Shown in pieces: positions 12,740-26,700 of a DNA stretch of 64,000 nucleotides. A model generated the notes under the pieces. It searched no databases. It was not told where the DNA came from and saw nothing but the letters and a program-made list of their open reading frames with translations. This DNA is from Paracentrotus lividus. Lineage: Eukaryota; Echinodermata; Echinoidea; Camarodonta; Echinidae. A program made the translations under genes and the position numbers. The stretch lies in contig CALNVZ010000174.1 in NCBI GenBank assembly GCA_940671915.1, positions 18,316,313 through 18,380,312 on the forward strand, written 5' to 3'. The first letter of the stretch is position 1. Each line of letters starts with the position of its first letter.

Positions 12740-15700
12740 GTTGAAATGTATGAAATGCTGTTCTATATTATACTAGCAGAACTCAAGAATATCTTCATTT
12801 TTTAGACAAACTTTTTTTTTTTCAAATTTAGTGGTGCCTAAATATAATTATAATTTAATTAAAAACGTATCACAAACTTGCTTATCTATAAACAAACGTG
12901 TGCTACACAGTGAAATGGTTAAGGTTAATTTTACATATAAAGAGAAAGCATTATTAGCTAACAGGGTTTGTTCCTTCTCTTACATTGGTATAACTGACAA
13001 GTTGAGATGCATCATGTTTTTATTTGATTTATAATGATGTCTGTGTTTTTGAGATCTTATGGGAATAGTCATTTGAAAGATAAGCCTGCTCTGAAATCTT
13101 TTATCTCATCCAGTGACTTACAGTGACATTTCAAACCTTTTAACATTCATGAAATAATCCAATGAGCATTGTAGTAATGGCAGGGTGTTTTGCTATTTAC
13201 ATGTAGCTATATTGACCAAGTTTGTGTTTTACTCATTTACTGTATATGCCATATATATCTCATAAATTTCTGAAAATGAGACTTGTTACATTATTTTGTG
13301 GCTGGTTTGATTCGCAGCTGGAAATTCTCATGTCAGCCAATAGCAAAGATGAACATAAATTTGATATTTCTTATCACAACAAAAATAAAAACTATTGGGT
13401 AATTGGAATTGTTTTGATCCACAGCTTTAATTTGACATCTCTACATGATGTATATGGCATGGATACAACTGTATACTAAGTATAAGCGTTATAGCTTGTA
13501 CATCTAGTATACATATCTGTGCATGCTGGCAAAATTAAACGCAACCATGAGTTTCTGTTCCGTTTGTACTTTTTAAAACCCTGCAAGATATTTATGGCAT
13601 ATACAGTATTTCTTATTCTAATTTCTTATTGTTCCTTTCTAACCTTGATTTCATACCCTTTAAAATGCTTGTTTTCATTTTAAATTGTCATGTAAATCAA
13701 GCAGTTCATAAACTTTAATAAAAGGTAACATATTTTGGAAAACATTGTTAATGTTAACGTCTTATAATGATAATGATTTCAAAGCTCTTGTTTGTTTGTT
13801 TTTATTACAAAGGGTTATGGATCAAGAATTCGGGGTAAAGTTAAAATTAGATGTTTTGAAATTGTGAACATTTTACAGATCGATACGATAAAGGATGATA
13901 ATCTTGAAACATGTAGCTCATAGAAAAAGACAATGAAATTATTCCATATACAGTGTATTTCAATTAAAATGGTACATCTTAAACATGCTATACTATGGAT
14001 ATGAATTGCAATGTGATAGTGTTTGGTATTTCCAGCAAGAAAAAAAAGACGACTTTCTTCTGCAATGTTCATCAAGAAAAAACTTTTAGTTTGAATTTGA
14101 TACAACAAGTACATATTTTTAAAAAATATTACTATAAAACAAGAAAGTTTTGCATGCACGATACTTTTGCGAACTTCATGAGGAGGCAAGATTTGCGGAA
14201 GTTTATGAATTAACCCATTAAGGACTGAGCCCGAATATATTTGGGCTGAGGTCTATGGGAAATGCGTGTTATAGCCAAATCAGCTCGTCTCCAACAGGTT
14301 AACAATGCATTGTATGCCAGTACAATACTGTACACTGTACAAGTACTTGATGGTGGTACTTGAATTTGCAGAAGTTTCATAGCGTCAAAAAGGCAGTAGG
14401 GTCCATTTCACGAAAGTTCTATGTCGCAAATTTTTCTGGTTTTACACTAATATCTAAATGATTTTACATTTGTACTGTTTTATTTGACCACACTGTATTA
14501 CATTCGTTAGGTTGGAATCATTGATCATCTGATAAATATTTTATTTCCTCTCCTCAATAATGTTATCTCCATTCCTTTATTGTCTTTATTCGCCTTCTAG
14601 TGTCATCTAGCGTTTACTTTTGTTGATGATGAATCTCAAGAGGGGAAACTTTGGTATCTTCTTCTGTGTAGCACATGGTTGATTTTTAAAAAATCTTGTT
14701 TGAAATAAGATTTGTGAGCATATTGATAGCAAAGATGTAGATTTCTTTCATATTTGAATTATTAAAAATTGCATTCTAACCAAAGCTATGGAGATCTTGT
14801 TAATAATTTACATTTATAGCTATACATGATTATAATGCATACAAGAAACTACTTGTGATTTATATTGCAGAGAAACACTATGAGATAGGATGGGAAATTT
14901 AATATAGGGAGAGGTGGATTGGTTTAGACATTTGTTTATTATATCTACATCAAATTGAGAGGATTTAACAAGAAAAATACTGAATGGTTTGTAAGAAATA
15001 AATATTCAAAACGCATTGTTATTTACACTGTATATATTAGGTTATGTGTTCCAACCAAAATTTGCACACAGCAAGATGCTTTTTAGTATAATATGAAACA
15101 AAAATGCTGTGCATTGTTGGAAATCTATGTAATCGTACTACTAAGGTTGTTTTTAAAATCAGAATACAAGATGCAGAAATGCTCTGGTTTTCAAAAAATC
15201 AGGTCATTTTTCTTATTATTTCATCTTTTTTTTTTTTTAAAAGACATGCAAAGGATGATGTGTACATCCGTGTGTCCTTTGTAGATTTACAGGAAAATAC
15301 AAAGTACGGACTATAAGAAATGGATGTGATGCACACGTATGGTATCAGCACATTTACAGGTTTCTTGACATAATGTACATAATCATCTCAGACTAATTTT
15401 CTATTATCTGCCCTAGGAGATTTAGTTTGCACTTGTGCAATAAAACGGCTTTATTTCCTACCTCTGTAACCTCTGAATTGTCCATTTATTCAGTGGCTGA
15501 TGTGTGGGTTAATTCATATTGTGTGTATTTATGTGTCTTATGTGATAGTATTGTCAAGAGTGTGCTTCCGTTAGAGTGTGTCGTGTATCACTGATGGGGT
15601 GACAAAATTCTTTATTCTCTCAAATTTTGGTGAAAAAAAAAAAATCAACTTTATGGTTAATTTCCAGGACGGTAATCAGTAAAGTAATGTCCTGTCTGAT

Positions 15701-17125
15701 CCCAGCCCTTTTACTCCAAAAATGAAGCCATCACAGCATGTTAAAGAAAGCAATCCCATAATTTATAGTGCATTGGCTGCCATGATTTTCTGCCTCTTGA
15801 AAATTTGACATTCTTGAGAATACAAGGTTTTTCACCCCACTGATAGTATGATATATTACACTTGTAGCATTCATAATACAGTAAGCATAAAGCAAAGCAA
15901 AGCCCCCCCCCCAAAAAAAAAAATAATAATAATAAAAATAAAATAAATCTGGGTACTTTTAAGCAATTACAATAAACCAAGAATTTATGGTATAGAGATG
16001 GATACATTTATTTGCAGAATGTCTGAAATTCACAAAAACAAGAAATTAAAAATATTTCATTACAAATAATTAAATAATACAAGAATCTTGTATTTCCACA
16101 AAAAAGGGTGGTGACATTTTGAAATTTGTGATGCATGACTTCAAAGTAAAGAACATATTAGAATTTGATCAGGGAACAAAAATTACCACTTAATTCTTTT
16201 TATGCAAAGCAATATCACAATCCAAATGCTTGAAAGTAAAACAAGTCCATTGAAGTGATAACGTATCTTACATGATGGCTCGCTTTGGACTTCAGCCATT
16301 AAAAGCAATGTGGCCGTAATATGAGAATGTAAACAACGGTGCTGGTAGTCAAAAGTAGTATTCATACATGTAGTAGGATCACTAGTGAATGGAAACTATG
16401 GTGGATATTTGTATTGGTTGTAAGGTACTTCATAAGAAAGAAGCCCACATATTTATATCTTTCATTTCTCTATCAGTTTTCCCCTTAAATGATTCAAAGG
16501 TAATGAATAGAGTTTTAACCCCCCAATTGAGTTTTGTAAACTGTTGTTCACAAATTCACTTAGTGATTTTCAAAAAAAAAAAAAAAAAATCCAAAATACA
16601 TGTACCTTGATATACTACGGCTGATTTACAATTTTGAATTATAGAAAGTTAAAGATTGTGTACAATTTTTTTTGCCCATATCTCATATAGGGCTTTGTCG
16701 TTCGCTTACTAGTGGTCAAGCTGTGGAGTAGACCAAATTAACCCCTCTCCCCACCCAAATAAAAAAGAAAATAAACAAACAACAATAAAAACGTACAGGT
16801 GAATAAATATTCATAAACAAGACCGTCTGATTCATAAACACGACTGTCTGGTCTTCTTGTTACTTGAACGTTATTAAAGAAAACATGATTCAATATGAAA
16901 ATCACATTTCCATGAAATCTATAAAAATAATGTTGAAGCCCCCAAGATAGTGTTTAAAATATAATCATTGGTAGGAATGATTACACATGTAGTTTTGTAT
17001 AATGGCTCACACCTTGTGCAAGCCTCTATGAAACAAACCGTTGAAATATTTACCATTACTTCCTGTTATAAAACAGATACATATCCTTATGATTCATTTG
17101 TATTACAGTATAATAATTTGACATC
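12740..17125. other. Gene-less stretch between gene ends
   Basis: Intergenic-looking DNA between the plus-strand gene end and the convergent AP4M1 end. At 14213-14300 there is one end of a dispersed repeat starting TTAACCCATTAAGGACTGAG with an imperfect hairpin AGCCCGAATATATTTGGGCT; I did not find its partner. Homopolymers of A and C occur near 15901-15925. Confidence 0.45.
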
Positions 17126-17128
17126 TAC

Positions 17129-17134
17129 TTTATT
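17129..17134 (-). promoter_or_regulatory. Possible AP4M1 polyadenylation signal
   Basis: The minus strand reads AATAAA here, about 420 bases after the AP4M1 stop codon. Support is positional only. Confidence 0.25.
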
Positions 17135-17554
17135 TTATCAGGCAGAAACATAAATCATTTATATTATATTACAATGCATCACCAAAATTTGTAAATCTAA
17201 AATCATTTACAATGGAAGACCATTAGATGATTTTATAGGATTGTTTTCCTTGTGAACAAATGTTAGTGGATAAACTGTTGCATGCATATGGAACACTATG
17301 ACAGTTTGTGTTACACATAAACTGAAAGGAGATTACTGGAACACTTTGTTAGTAAAAGATTAATATGCATGCACAGGGTGATGTAATCTTCCTCCTTTCT
17401 CGATACAGAGTCGTATCCCCCATCAAAGGGACCAAGGATTCTGAAATTATCTAGCATGCCGGTTCTCGAAGCAAGACGCGAGCTCTTCATGTGCGTATCA
17501 CTGTGTATAGCATTAGACCAGAGTAATAATATAGATATGAGTTGGTATAGTGTG

Positions 17555-17752
17555 TTATCTGAGTCTGATGACATAAGAATCGCTGAGGGTAGCGTAGCGA
17601 ACCCAACGGAACGGTACATAGGAGTTGTGTTTATCAAATACCTTAAGGAAACGGATCTGAAGCTGGGAAGAAGTGAAGTCTTTAAGTTCAAACTCTAAAC
17701 TGGCTGGGCCAATCTCAATCAAGCTACTGTTGTTTATATGCTCCAAATGAAT
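17555..17752 (-). CDS. AP4M1: AP4M1 last exon (E13)
   Basis: Acceptor TTTCCAG, phase 0. It encodes 65 residues from IHLEHINNSS to VIRLR followed by TAA. Contains EIGPASLEFELKDFTSSQL and the WVRYATLSDSYVIRL block, the last two strands of the mu homology domain. The opposite-strand open frames here are shadows. Confidence 0.95.
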   Translation of the reverse strand: MHLEHINNSSLIEIGPASLEFELKDFTSSQLQIRFLKVFDKHNSYVPFRWVRYATLSDSYVIRLR

Positions 17753-20700
17753 CTGGAAATACAGGATCATAATTTGCGAGAGTTAGTTAAGAATTACATG
17801 TATCTAATAGCTGTATGAATGATAAATTGCCATTTGGTCTAAACCCACTTTGACTAATGCCCGTTCGGTCTCATCCCATAAGGTCTAATTCCATTTCATC
17901 CACAACAAGTTTGTCTTTTTACCTTTTGGTCTAATTGCCGCTTTGCCTATTTCCATTTTCTCTAATGTAGGCTATACTTGGTCTAACACCACTTGTTCAG
18001 TTCCTGCAACAAACTGGTAATAGACAAAATATTCATTTGGGAATTAGACAAAAATCCAATTAGACCATTTGGCTATTAGATGACTTGGAAATCTGACCAA
18101 GTGGTTATTAGACCAAGTATGTATTAGACCAAATCTTCAGTAGACCAAATGGATACATAATGGATATATACCATGAGAATCTGTAGCTATTTACAAAAAT
18201 TGATTTTTATATTGGTGGTTGTCTGTGATTTTTTTTGTTCATAGGCAATTACTAATAAAAGATCATTTAATATTCATATTTTCTTAATCATTATATAATA
18301 TTTACTAACATAAACTTCAGGACAAAAACATTTACAAGAAGCCAAGATCTAATCACACGTTATGTCCTTCATGGCAATTAATTGGATTTTTGAAGAATTT
18401 TTTACCTCGGTCAAAAGTTCAGATGAATTAATTTTTTGTTGTTGTTGTAAATCAATTGAACAGCTTTTTCTTAGAAATTATGCCATTTTTTTTCCAGAGA
18501 CAAAGGGCAAGGGATTGAAGGAGATCTGAGGGAATATGATTTCCCTGTAGAGGGTTAGAGTAGATACACTCACCCGTAGTTTAGCTGTATGATTAGTGCC
18601 TCCTATCATCTTCTTGATACACCATACAGCTGATCTATCTCCTCGTTTATAATCCATTGTATGGGTTTGAGACGGTAAGCTGGGGGATACACTGTTAAAC
18701 ATAGCAAACATCATTTAGTTGATTCCTTTACTAACAGCAAAATAATTCTCATTATAAAGAGGTACTTGGTAACAAGCCAATTACTGTTTTGTTAAGAAAA
18801 CATTGTTACACTGATAGCTTTGCACACATGGGGGCAGAGAGTTTTGCCTCATGAAAATAAACATTTCTTGTACCGCTGCTCATGATAATAGGAGTGGACT
18901 ATAAAGTTGATAATAGGAGTGGGCTGTACATTTGATATTTGAAATAACAATGTTTACAGTCCATGCCTACCAAAATGACTTTGAAAAGGGGTGAATAACA
19001 GGAGGCTGAAGACCTAGCCCTGGGAAAAACTGAATTGTAAAGGATCACCGATAGGAGAGTGAAGGGACACACCATCCTACGCACCTACTCAGTTTTATTC
19101 AATGTTTACAAAATAGTAACATGTTGCCAGTCATCACAGTGATTGGATGTAATACCCTAGTTACTCCATCAATACTATAATAATTTGAACATTTTCAAGA
19201 CTTGAAAAGAAGAAGAAGACTTATTGGTTTATGGGGCCAGGTCTTAGACCATCATTTATCATAATGATTGGGTGTAATACCCCAGTTACTACACAAAACC
19301 AACTCCAATCTGAGTCAAACTAAGGCCTAAAAAAAAAGATTGTTGATTAGGCGTAACCTGCCCTACCCTATTTTTATCTCCTACCCTACACTTAAAAAAA
19401 AAAAAATCCAACTGCGATTGCGTAAATATCAATATCACAGTGGGGAAAACCCGGATGTTTGTTTTCGTTCTGGGCTTTCATTTGTGGTTAAGAACATCAA
19501 GGCATCTAAGGAAATCTCTGGCCCGTTTTCTGAAACAGTATGTGTGTGTCCATATACAGAGATGCCAACCGTTATGGAATAATTATAACATTAGAAATTA
19601 GAACGCAAATAACCCAAATAGTTAAAACAGCTGAAACAAATGTCTTATTAACAAGAGAAAGAAAACTATTGATTTGAATGCATTCCCAAAATTGAATGAC
19701 GGAGCAAATGTTATTATTCATGCTTTCTCTAGTGAGAAGTCAATGATTTTTAACAGCTGTTTAAACTATTTGGGTTATTTACGTTCTAATTTCTAATGTT
19801 ATAATTATTCCGTAACAGTTGGCATCTCTGCCTATATGTGTGCATGTGCGTGGAGTTATTTGGACATATTGTGGTCTACCCCTCTCATCAGATCATCCCC
19901 AAGGTCTGAGGACCTATCTATGCCACTGTATGCATGTATATGTAAGTGTGTGAATGGTTACTTTCATGTATGCAATCGCCTTACCTACCCTAATTTTCAG
20001 TGACCCGATGCACCAAGTCTATTCCTTATAATGTTATATTTTGTTGAGTCTATTACCTTGAGTTGTTCCCACCGGTGTGACTTATGTACAGATTGACTTG
20101 CTCATCTGGCCATGTTGGGACTCTTGTTCACCCATATATTATGGCTGGATATAAGGATGATATGGTAGGACACCCATTTCTATAACCATTCCTACATGTA
20201 GGGTCTTCGAGGAGGTTTTACACGGAGGATATGTAAAATGGATGGTCATAAATGACCAATACTATCCTTTTTTGTGCAAGGAGCTCAAATGAACTTAGAA
20301 AATTAGGCTTTGGGGGTTGAATGTGATAAAGAATAAAAGAGGGAAACCAGCCGAAGGATGGAGCAGTCAAAATAAAGGATGGCCGTACAAGGGAGGTCGG
20401 ATATTATCAAGACACAAACGAGGTTTTAACCCTTTAGCAACTAAACCGCCAAAAACCGCCCACTAGCTTACTCACTAAACCATCCAAAACCGCACTCTGT
20501 TTTCTGCATGTTTTAGTCATACATGTCTGTATTAAAAATACATGGCAGGCCTTCAAGCGCTCCTACTTTTCCTACTTTTTCACTACTTTTTTGTCAACCT
20601 CCTACTTATCCTACTTTTTCTTTGAAATCTCCTACTTTTCCTACTTTTTAACTACTTTTTTGAAAAAGTGAAAGAAAAAAAAAATTGTAGGCTTAGCCCA

Positions 20701-23700
20701 TAGGTCTGATATAAGTCCGAAAATTCTGTCACTTGTTTTATTATTAGAATTAATGTATTTAGGATATGTTTGGGTATGCTCAATTAGAGACATGCATGTA
20801 CATGAAGCATCCCTATTCATAAACATCCACTTTTCCCTGCACATTATGGCACAACCAGTCGCAGCAAGAGTATCTGCGTGTATAAGCATTATATGGGGGA
20901 AAGTGCATTAAATGGGTGAAAAGGTTATTTTGTCTTTCGTTCGGAGAGATAAATGTACATATAACTGTAGATCTACTAAAATAAAAGGCAAAAAACGAAA
21001 CTGGAAACAGAATTTTCAGTCTAGTTTAATGCTTGTTTGGTGTATGAGTCTCTATAGGTTTTTTTAGGCACAGAGTACTGTAACTACCATTTGTCTATGA
21101 ATGGAATCACCTAATGTTGAAGCTGTTTCTGATGTTGGGATCTGAGCTCAAATTGTAGATTGAAAATTTTTCAGTTATGACAACTGAGATAAATTTATGC
21201 ACCTTACATTGTTTAGAGTGCCAACTGAGCTTTGGCATTGTATCTTTTGACTATGTTAACCAATGTGTTGGCTCAGTGGATGGAGCGTCCGCCTCATAAT
21301 TGGGAGGTCATGGGTTCGATCCCCGGCCGCATCATACCAAAAGAGGTTAAAAAATGGTAGTTGCTGGGTCATTCCATGGGGTTGGGGCTATTTTTCATGC
21401 AATGTCCCATGTAATGGAGGTATCAACTTTTGCAGTTCACCATGAAGATCAATTCAGATGTGGTTAAGTTTTGAGCTGTCAATGAAAAATTGCTCTCTTT
21501 TCTCAGTAATAGACATTAAAATTTGAAATCTTTTATGGATTTCAAGTAACAGGCATACAAAAACCTACCACGATTACACGGACATCATATTGCTTTTACA
21601 TGGACAAGAAGTTTTCATGAGTCAAACTGCAATATGCCATAGTCTTTGGGAAATAATACTGGATGGGACCCCATTTTTTTGCTCATGCCATTATTGGAAT
21701 ATATTTGCCTGGTTTGAAAAAGATATGGATTTGGAGTTATGGTATGTCACAAAAATTGCCCTAACCCCGAGGAATCACCCTGCTGCTTCCCTGTTTGGCG
21801 TTCAACAAAAGGGGGATAGAGTAACGTCCTTCTGGCCTGCCCAGCGGCTGCCGGGCTCACGAGAAAAGGGACAAAACAAATATCCGGTCGTCTTTGTTTC
21901 GGACAATAAAATTTGGAGCATTAGTTTATCCAAAATTTGGAGCATAAGTTTATCTTTATTCCAGATCCATACGCATGCAGTAATCTACAAATGATTATTT
22001 TCCTTTTTACTTTTCAAGTTGCATACGCCATACTACAGTGTGTCCAACAGAAAATGCTAATGGCACTTTAAATGGGTATGATTTGAAAATTAGCAATTTA
22101 TTGTATAATTTTATAATCGTAAACTAGCATTTGTTTGATAGAACTGGCTTAAATTTTATGCCATATGGTCCATTGAACACATTGATATATGAGCCTTCTT
22201 TCAGCACTCATCAGAAAACCTCTCAATCCAAGTTTCGTTATTACATTGCATTACGTCAATCCCTCGTTTGCAAGCCTACCCCCAGTTCGAGAGCTTAGCT
22301 CAGGTGTCGGACCCCCTTATAAAAAATCCTCGTTTGAAACTATTTCCAAGCACTATCGGCCCTGCATGGCCAGATAATCCCTGTTATCAAACTTTGCAAC
22401 TCCACAGGCCAGCTTGAGCGTTGAGCCAGGGGTAAAAGATAAACAACAGCTGGGATGTTACGTAATAGTAGCTCTGCCTATGAGTAGGCCCTTCAAAATA
22501 AAATGATTGTATTTGATATATTTCAAGTTTTCACAGGCATATTATATTTAGAAATCAAATGTTAATTCGTTTTCCATTTCAAACGAAGAAAATCGACCTC
22601 GGAATAAGGAAAGTACAAGAATAAAAAACTAATAAAAATGTATCGATACAGACATCTTGATCGTTTAATGTAAACAATGTTGGCCCCCAGCTGTGACCTT
22701 GGGTGACCACTGTTTGGACCGAGGTCAAGGAACAGATGTTTTTTAGATAGATATCTGATTGAGGTGTTTGTCACACCAGGGTCTCTTCTCACGTCCCTGG
22801 TCACACTTGGAAAAGAGAACTAATAGAGCTGCAAAAAGGGGGTATACTGTTCTCAAACGGACTGCGTTCGTCATGGAATAAAGCAGGTAGTCCAATTACA
22901 TCTTCAATCACTCTTATTTTATTTTTATTTTTTAAGAATTTGGGCCCACAACTTACAGGCACATACTAATTTTTTTTTTTTTTTAATGAAGGTTAAGAAA
23001 ATTGGCATACCTTTAATCAAACATAAAGATTATACTAAACATGTTAGCTGAACCTGACTACACATACTAATAATACAAAGCTTGGATGGAGAGGTTTCCT
23101 AATGTGTCATGAACATATGCTCTTATCTTTGTGATTATTGGACCATATCACATAATAATGCATCCAGTTGATATTTATATAATGTTTTCCAATGCAAAAA
23201 GCATAGTGATCCAGTGAATTAGGACTTTATCAATTGAAGTTTCTCTTTTTTTACACCATAAATAAACACGCAATGCCTCTTCCCAAAAAAATTTCCAAGA
23301 AAATGATGTTAGGTTACAAGCTTGAACTCCAGTGGCAGAGACTGCGTACAATGCACACGGTATCCAGAGTTGATAATTCAGGTTTCTTCCCAGTCATAGG
23401 CATGCGAACTGAAAGAAGCATGGTGATTTTGCAAATGCAAGATTTATTGGAAATTAAAAAATGAACACTTTGTACTACCTACATTGTAGTGAACAGAAAA
23501 CATCCTCAGTCATGTACATATATGTAATTATAGAACCTGTGGCTTGATGCCAAGCATCCCTGAGAAAATATCTAAACACAAATTTCTCTGTTTATTGAAG
23601 GTTTAATACTCAAAGTAATCTCAGCTTTGCATTATGCAATGGGCTCCAAAAATCTTATGCAATGTCTTTCTCAATGAGTTAAACCATGGAATCTACGAGG

Positions 23701-26700
23701 TCCTACATGTATTAGAATCCATGGTTAAACAAAGGTACCATAGATCTTTAGTTTCTGATGGCCTTAGTCCCAACTACTGGAAGCAGATGAAATTGGGAAT
23801 GCAAAGAACCAGAATCAATGTGATATGTTTATCTAATAATGTTTACCAGAGATGATTCAAATATTATATGTAAGATACCTCATTTGAAGCTTTGATGTTT
23901 GGGCATGCCCAAGAACAAGAACAGAAAGTTGGGACAGGCAATACCTGATGCATTTAGAAGAAAGGTTACCAGTTACCACTAAAGCAGCTTGTCAATCTTG
24001 GCTCAGGTGTAAATAAAACATTCTGAAATTATGTAAACTGAACTCTCACTGAAATGGAATTGACTGCCATGGTGCTATTCATCCTTTGTAATCTACATGT
24101 GGCCTACATGTATAATGCCTTGCAAAAAAAATCTGTGTTAGCTTGGAGATGTTGATGAGCAGACAGTGGTTCTGGATCTCTTCTAAAATATCTGAAGACA
24201 TCCCCTTGCAGGAAGGAAGACTGCTGAAACCCAGTAGCATCTTGGTCTCCATAAAAATTAATAAATTTCCTTCAACACATACAAAGTTGCTGGCTATGAA
24301 AAGAGTGAATAGCATGCTTTAAGCAGAAAATCAGTAATTTGTTCAAGATCTCTACATGGCTACTACATGTAGTACTACAGAAAGGAGGAATGGCAAGCCT
24401 CATGAAAGAAATGTGAGATACAAACAAAATCACTAGGAAGTTGAAAGATCCCTTTATGAAAGTGCAGCTCTGGTTTTAGCATTAACAATGCATTCAATGT
24501 CTTCTTGATATTAAACAGTTTTGGATAGAGGCAAGCCCTGTCTCTTTTTGCTGTAAAAAAGAGAAAATTTGATTAGAGTATAAAGTCATACATGGGATCA
24601 CTGTCAGAATCAGTTTGATATCCTTTTAGGCATTGGGTAATCCCTCAAGCTTAATCTCAGATTCAATCTAAAAGAAAAGATAGGGACTTTCATCTAAAAC
24701 ATTTATCTAGTATGTTTCCCAATCAAATTGAGGGTGGGGGGGGGGGGGGGGGGTAATAGATGTACTGCCTTGACTTGAGTATAATGGATCTACATACATG
24801 TATATACTCTACGCAATGGACGTATACATGTAGGGTATATTCGTTTCCCTCAGGTGTTATCATTGAGAATGTAATTTACAATGTAGTGAGCATTTTTTAA
24901 TCTACATGTATGTACCTTATTAAAGTTATCCTGCCATCAGAAACAGCATCAATATGATCCCAGGAATGTTATTAGGACATAGGGGATTTCCATTCATAAA
25001 CAGGTGATGATCATAATGATAGTACATGTAGTTCTAATACTCTTTGCAGCAAGACTAACTTTCCAAACAAAAATTATAATTGACTGAAAATTCTATCACA
25101 AGTTTGTTTTTCGCGTCTTATTTCTGTACATTCAGCCCTTGTCATACAGATGAAATCCTACTTTTCTCCTTCTTTTAAAAATTAAATCCTACTTTTATCT
25201 TACTTTTTAAAAGATTAAATCCTACTTTTATCCTACTTTTTGGAGAATTTTGCTCCTACTTTTCTCCTACTTTTTCATTGAAGCCGACTTGAAGGCCTGA
25301 CATGGTCAAACATGCCTAAACTTGTTGTGCATTACTACATCAATAGGGCAGTCGTATCCCGCACTGCAGTACGGGTGCAAGATCGGAGTTTATGACAATT
25401 TTTTCTTCTCTCCGTTAAGTCTGGTCAAAATAACGGCGTGTTTACAAACATTTTTTAAAAGTATATATATTGTATTCATTATTAAGGCTCTGTCTGTTCA
25501 AATAAGAACATTAGATGGCGTAAATATTCATATTATGAATGACACATCGCGAAAATTAAAAACAACAACAACAACCACTGGCGTAGAGCTAGGCGCACTA
25601 TCATTTGTTACTGGGGGGAGGGGGGTGATGAATAGATCATTCCTCCCCCCCCCCCCAGTAACAAAAGAAATTAATGCATGTCTACGCCAGTGACAACAAC
25701 CTACAGGGTGTGTGTTGTCGAATTCAGCACAGAAAAGTTATGCTTGTGGGAAGTGAATACGAGAATTTCCCATTTCTTTTACATTGATGCATACAGGTAA
25801 ACACTTTCTACTAGATAGTAAGCTGAACCTTTTCTCATAGTCTCCAGGTGTTAAAGGGTTAATGACTTACTCTGTAGTAGCTTTGGGTAGTGGTAAGTTG
25901 ACTTTCACATTGACTGCATGATGTCTTGGACTAACATGACATGTTATATGAAGCTCTATCTCCACGATCCTAAACAGACGAGAAAATGAATTAATACATG
26001 TATCAAGTCATTGTATTTTTGAGAAGTCGGAGGGATGACAGACAAATATCATAAGCAATAAAAAAAAAAATTGCATATATGTGATTATACAATGGAGTGA
26101 ATGCTTCAATTAGTTCACCACAGTTATTTAAAACTAAAAATCAGGCAGAGTTACTAGAGAACAAACATGTATACAAAAAGGAAGAAAATGTTTGTCTCTC
26201 ATTCATGGAAATTGCTAAATCCAAGCAGAGAACTAATTTGGAGCAAAAGGAAAAACACAACTTTTATAAGACAATATTTATGAAATAATATTATTATTAC
26301 AGTTTAGAAGAAAGTACCCTTTCTCCTCTGCTACATGTGTATTGTTTAAATCCCCCTGAAACTCGGAGATCGTGGGGAACGCACGTTTTTCCTGAGCTCC
26401 ATTGACTCGTACACAATAGACAGTGAGGCTTACACATGGGTTGGACTACTGGAGATTAACATTAAGACAGCACGAAAATGACAAAGTTGACCGAATTCAG
26501 TCAGTTAATAGGGTCAATAGCTTTGGGGTCTCGATTCCTCAACAATCCTAGACTCTCAACGGGTCTCTTCATATAAATTCAAAGAGAGGACGTGTATAAT
26601 TCTCCATTTAAAAAACAAAACATAGGTTAGATTTACTTCGGAATTCTGGTTAGTTAGTCTAGGCATAAAGGATTAACTCCAGAAGCGTTGTCGCTGAAGA

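Noticed and set aside
13815-14189. 124-codon minus-strand frame
   Set aside because: AT-rich chance frame with an opposing overlapping frame; no domain and no splice context.
17311-17698. Frames of 126 and 80 codons around the AP4M1 stop
   Set aside because: Shadows of the last AP4M1 exon and its 3' UTR.
21264-21340. Functional tRNA gene
   Set aside because: A and B boxes are good, but the acceptor stem does not pair and a SINE body follows.
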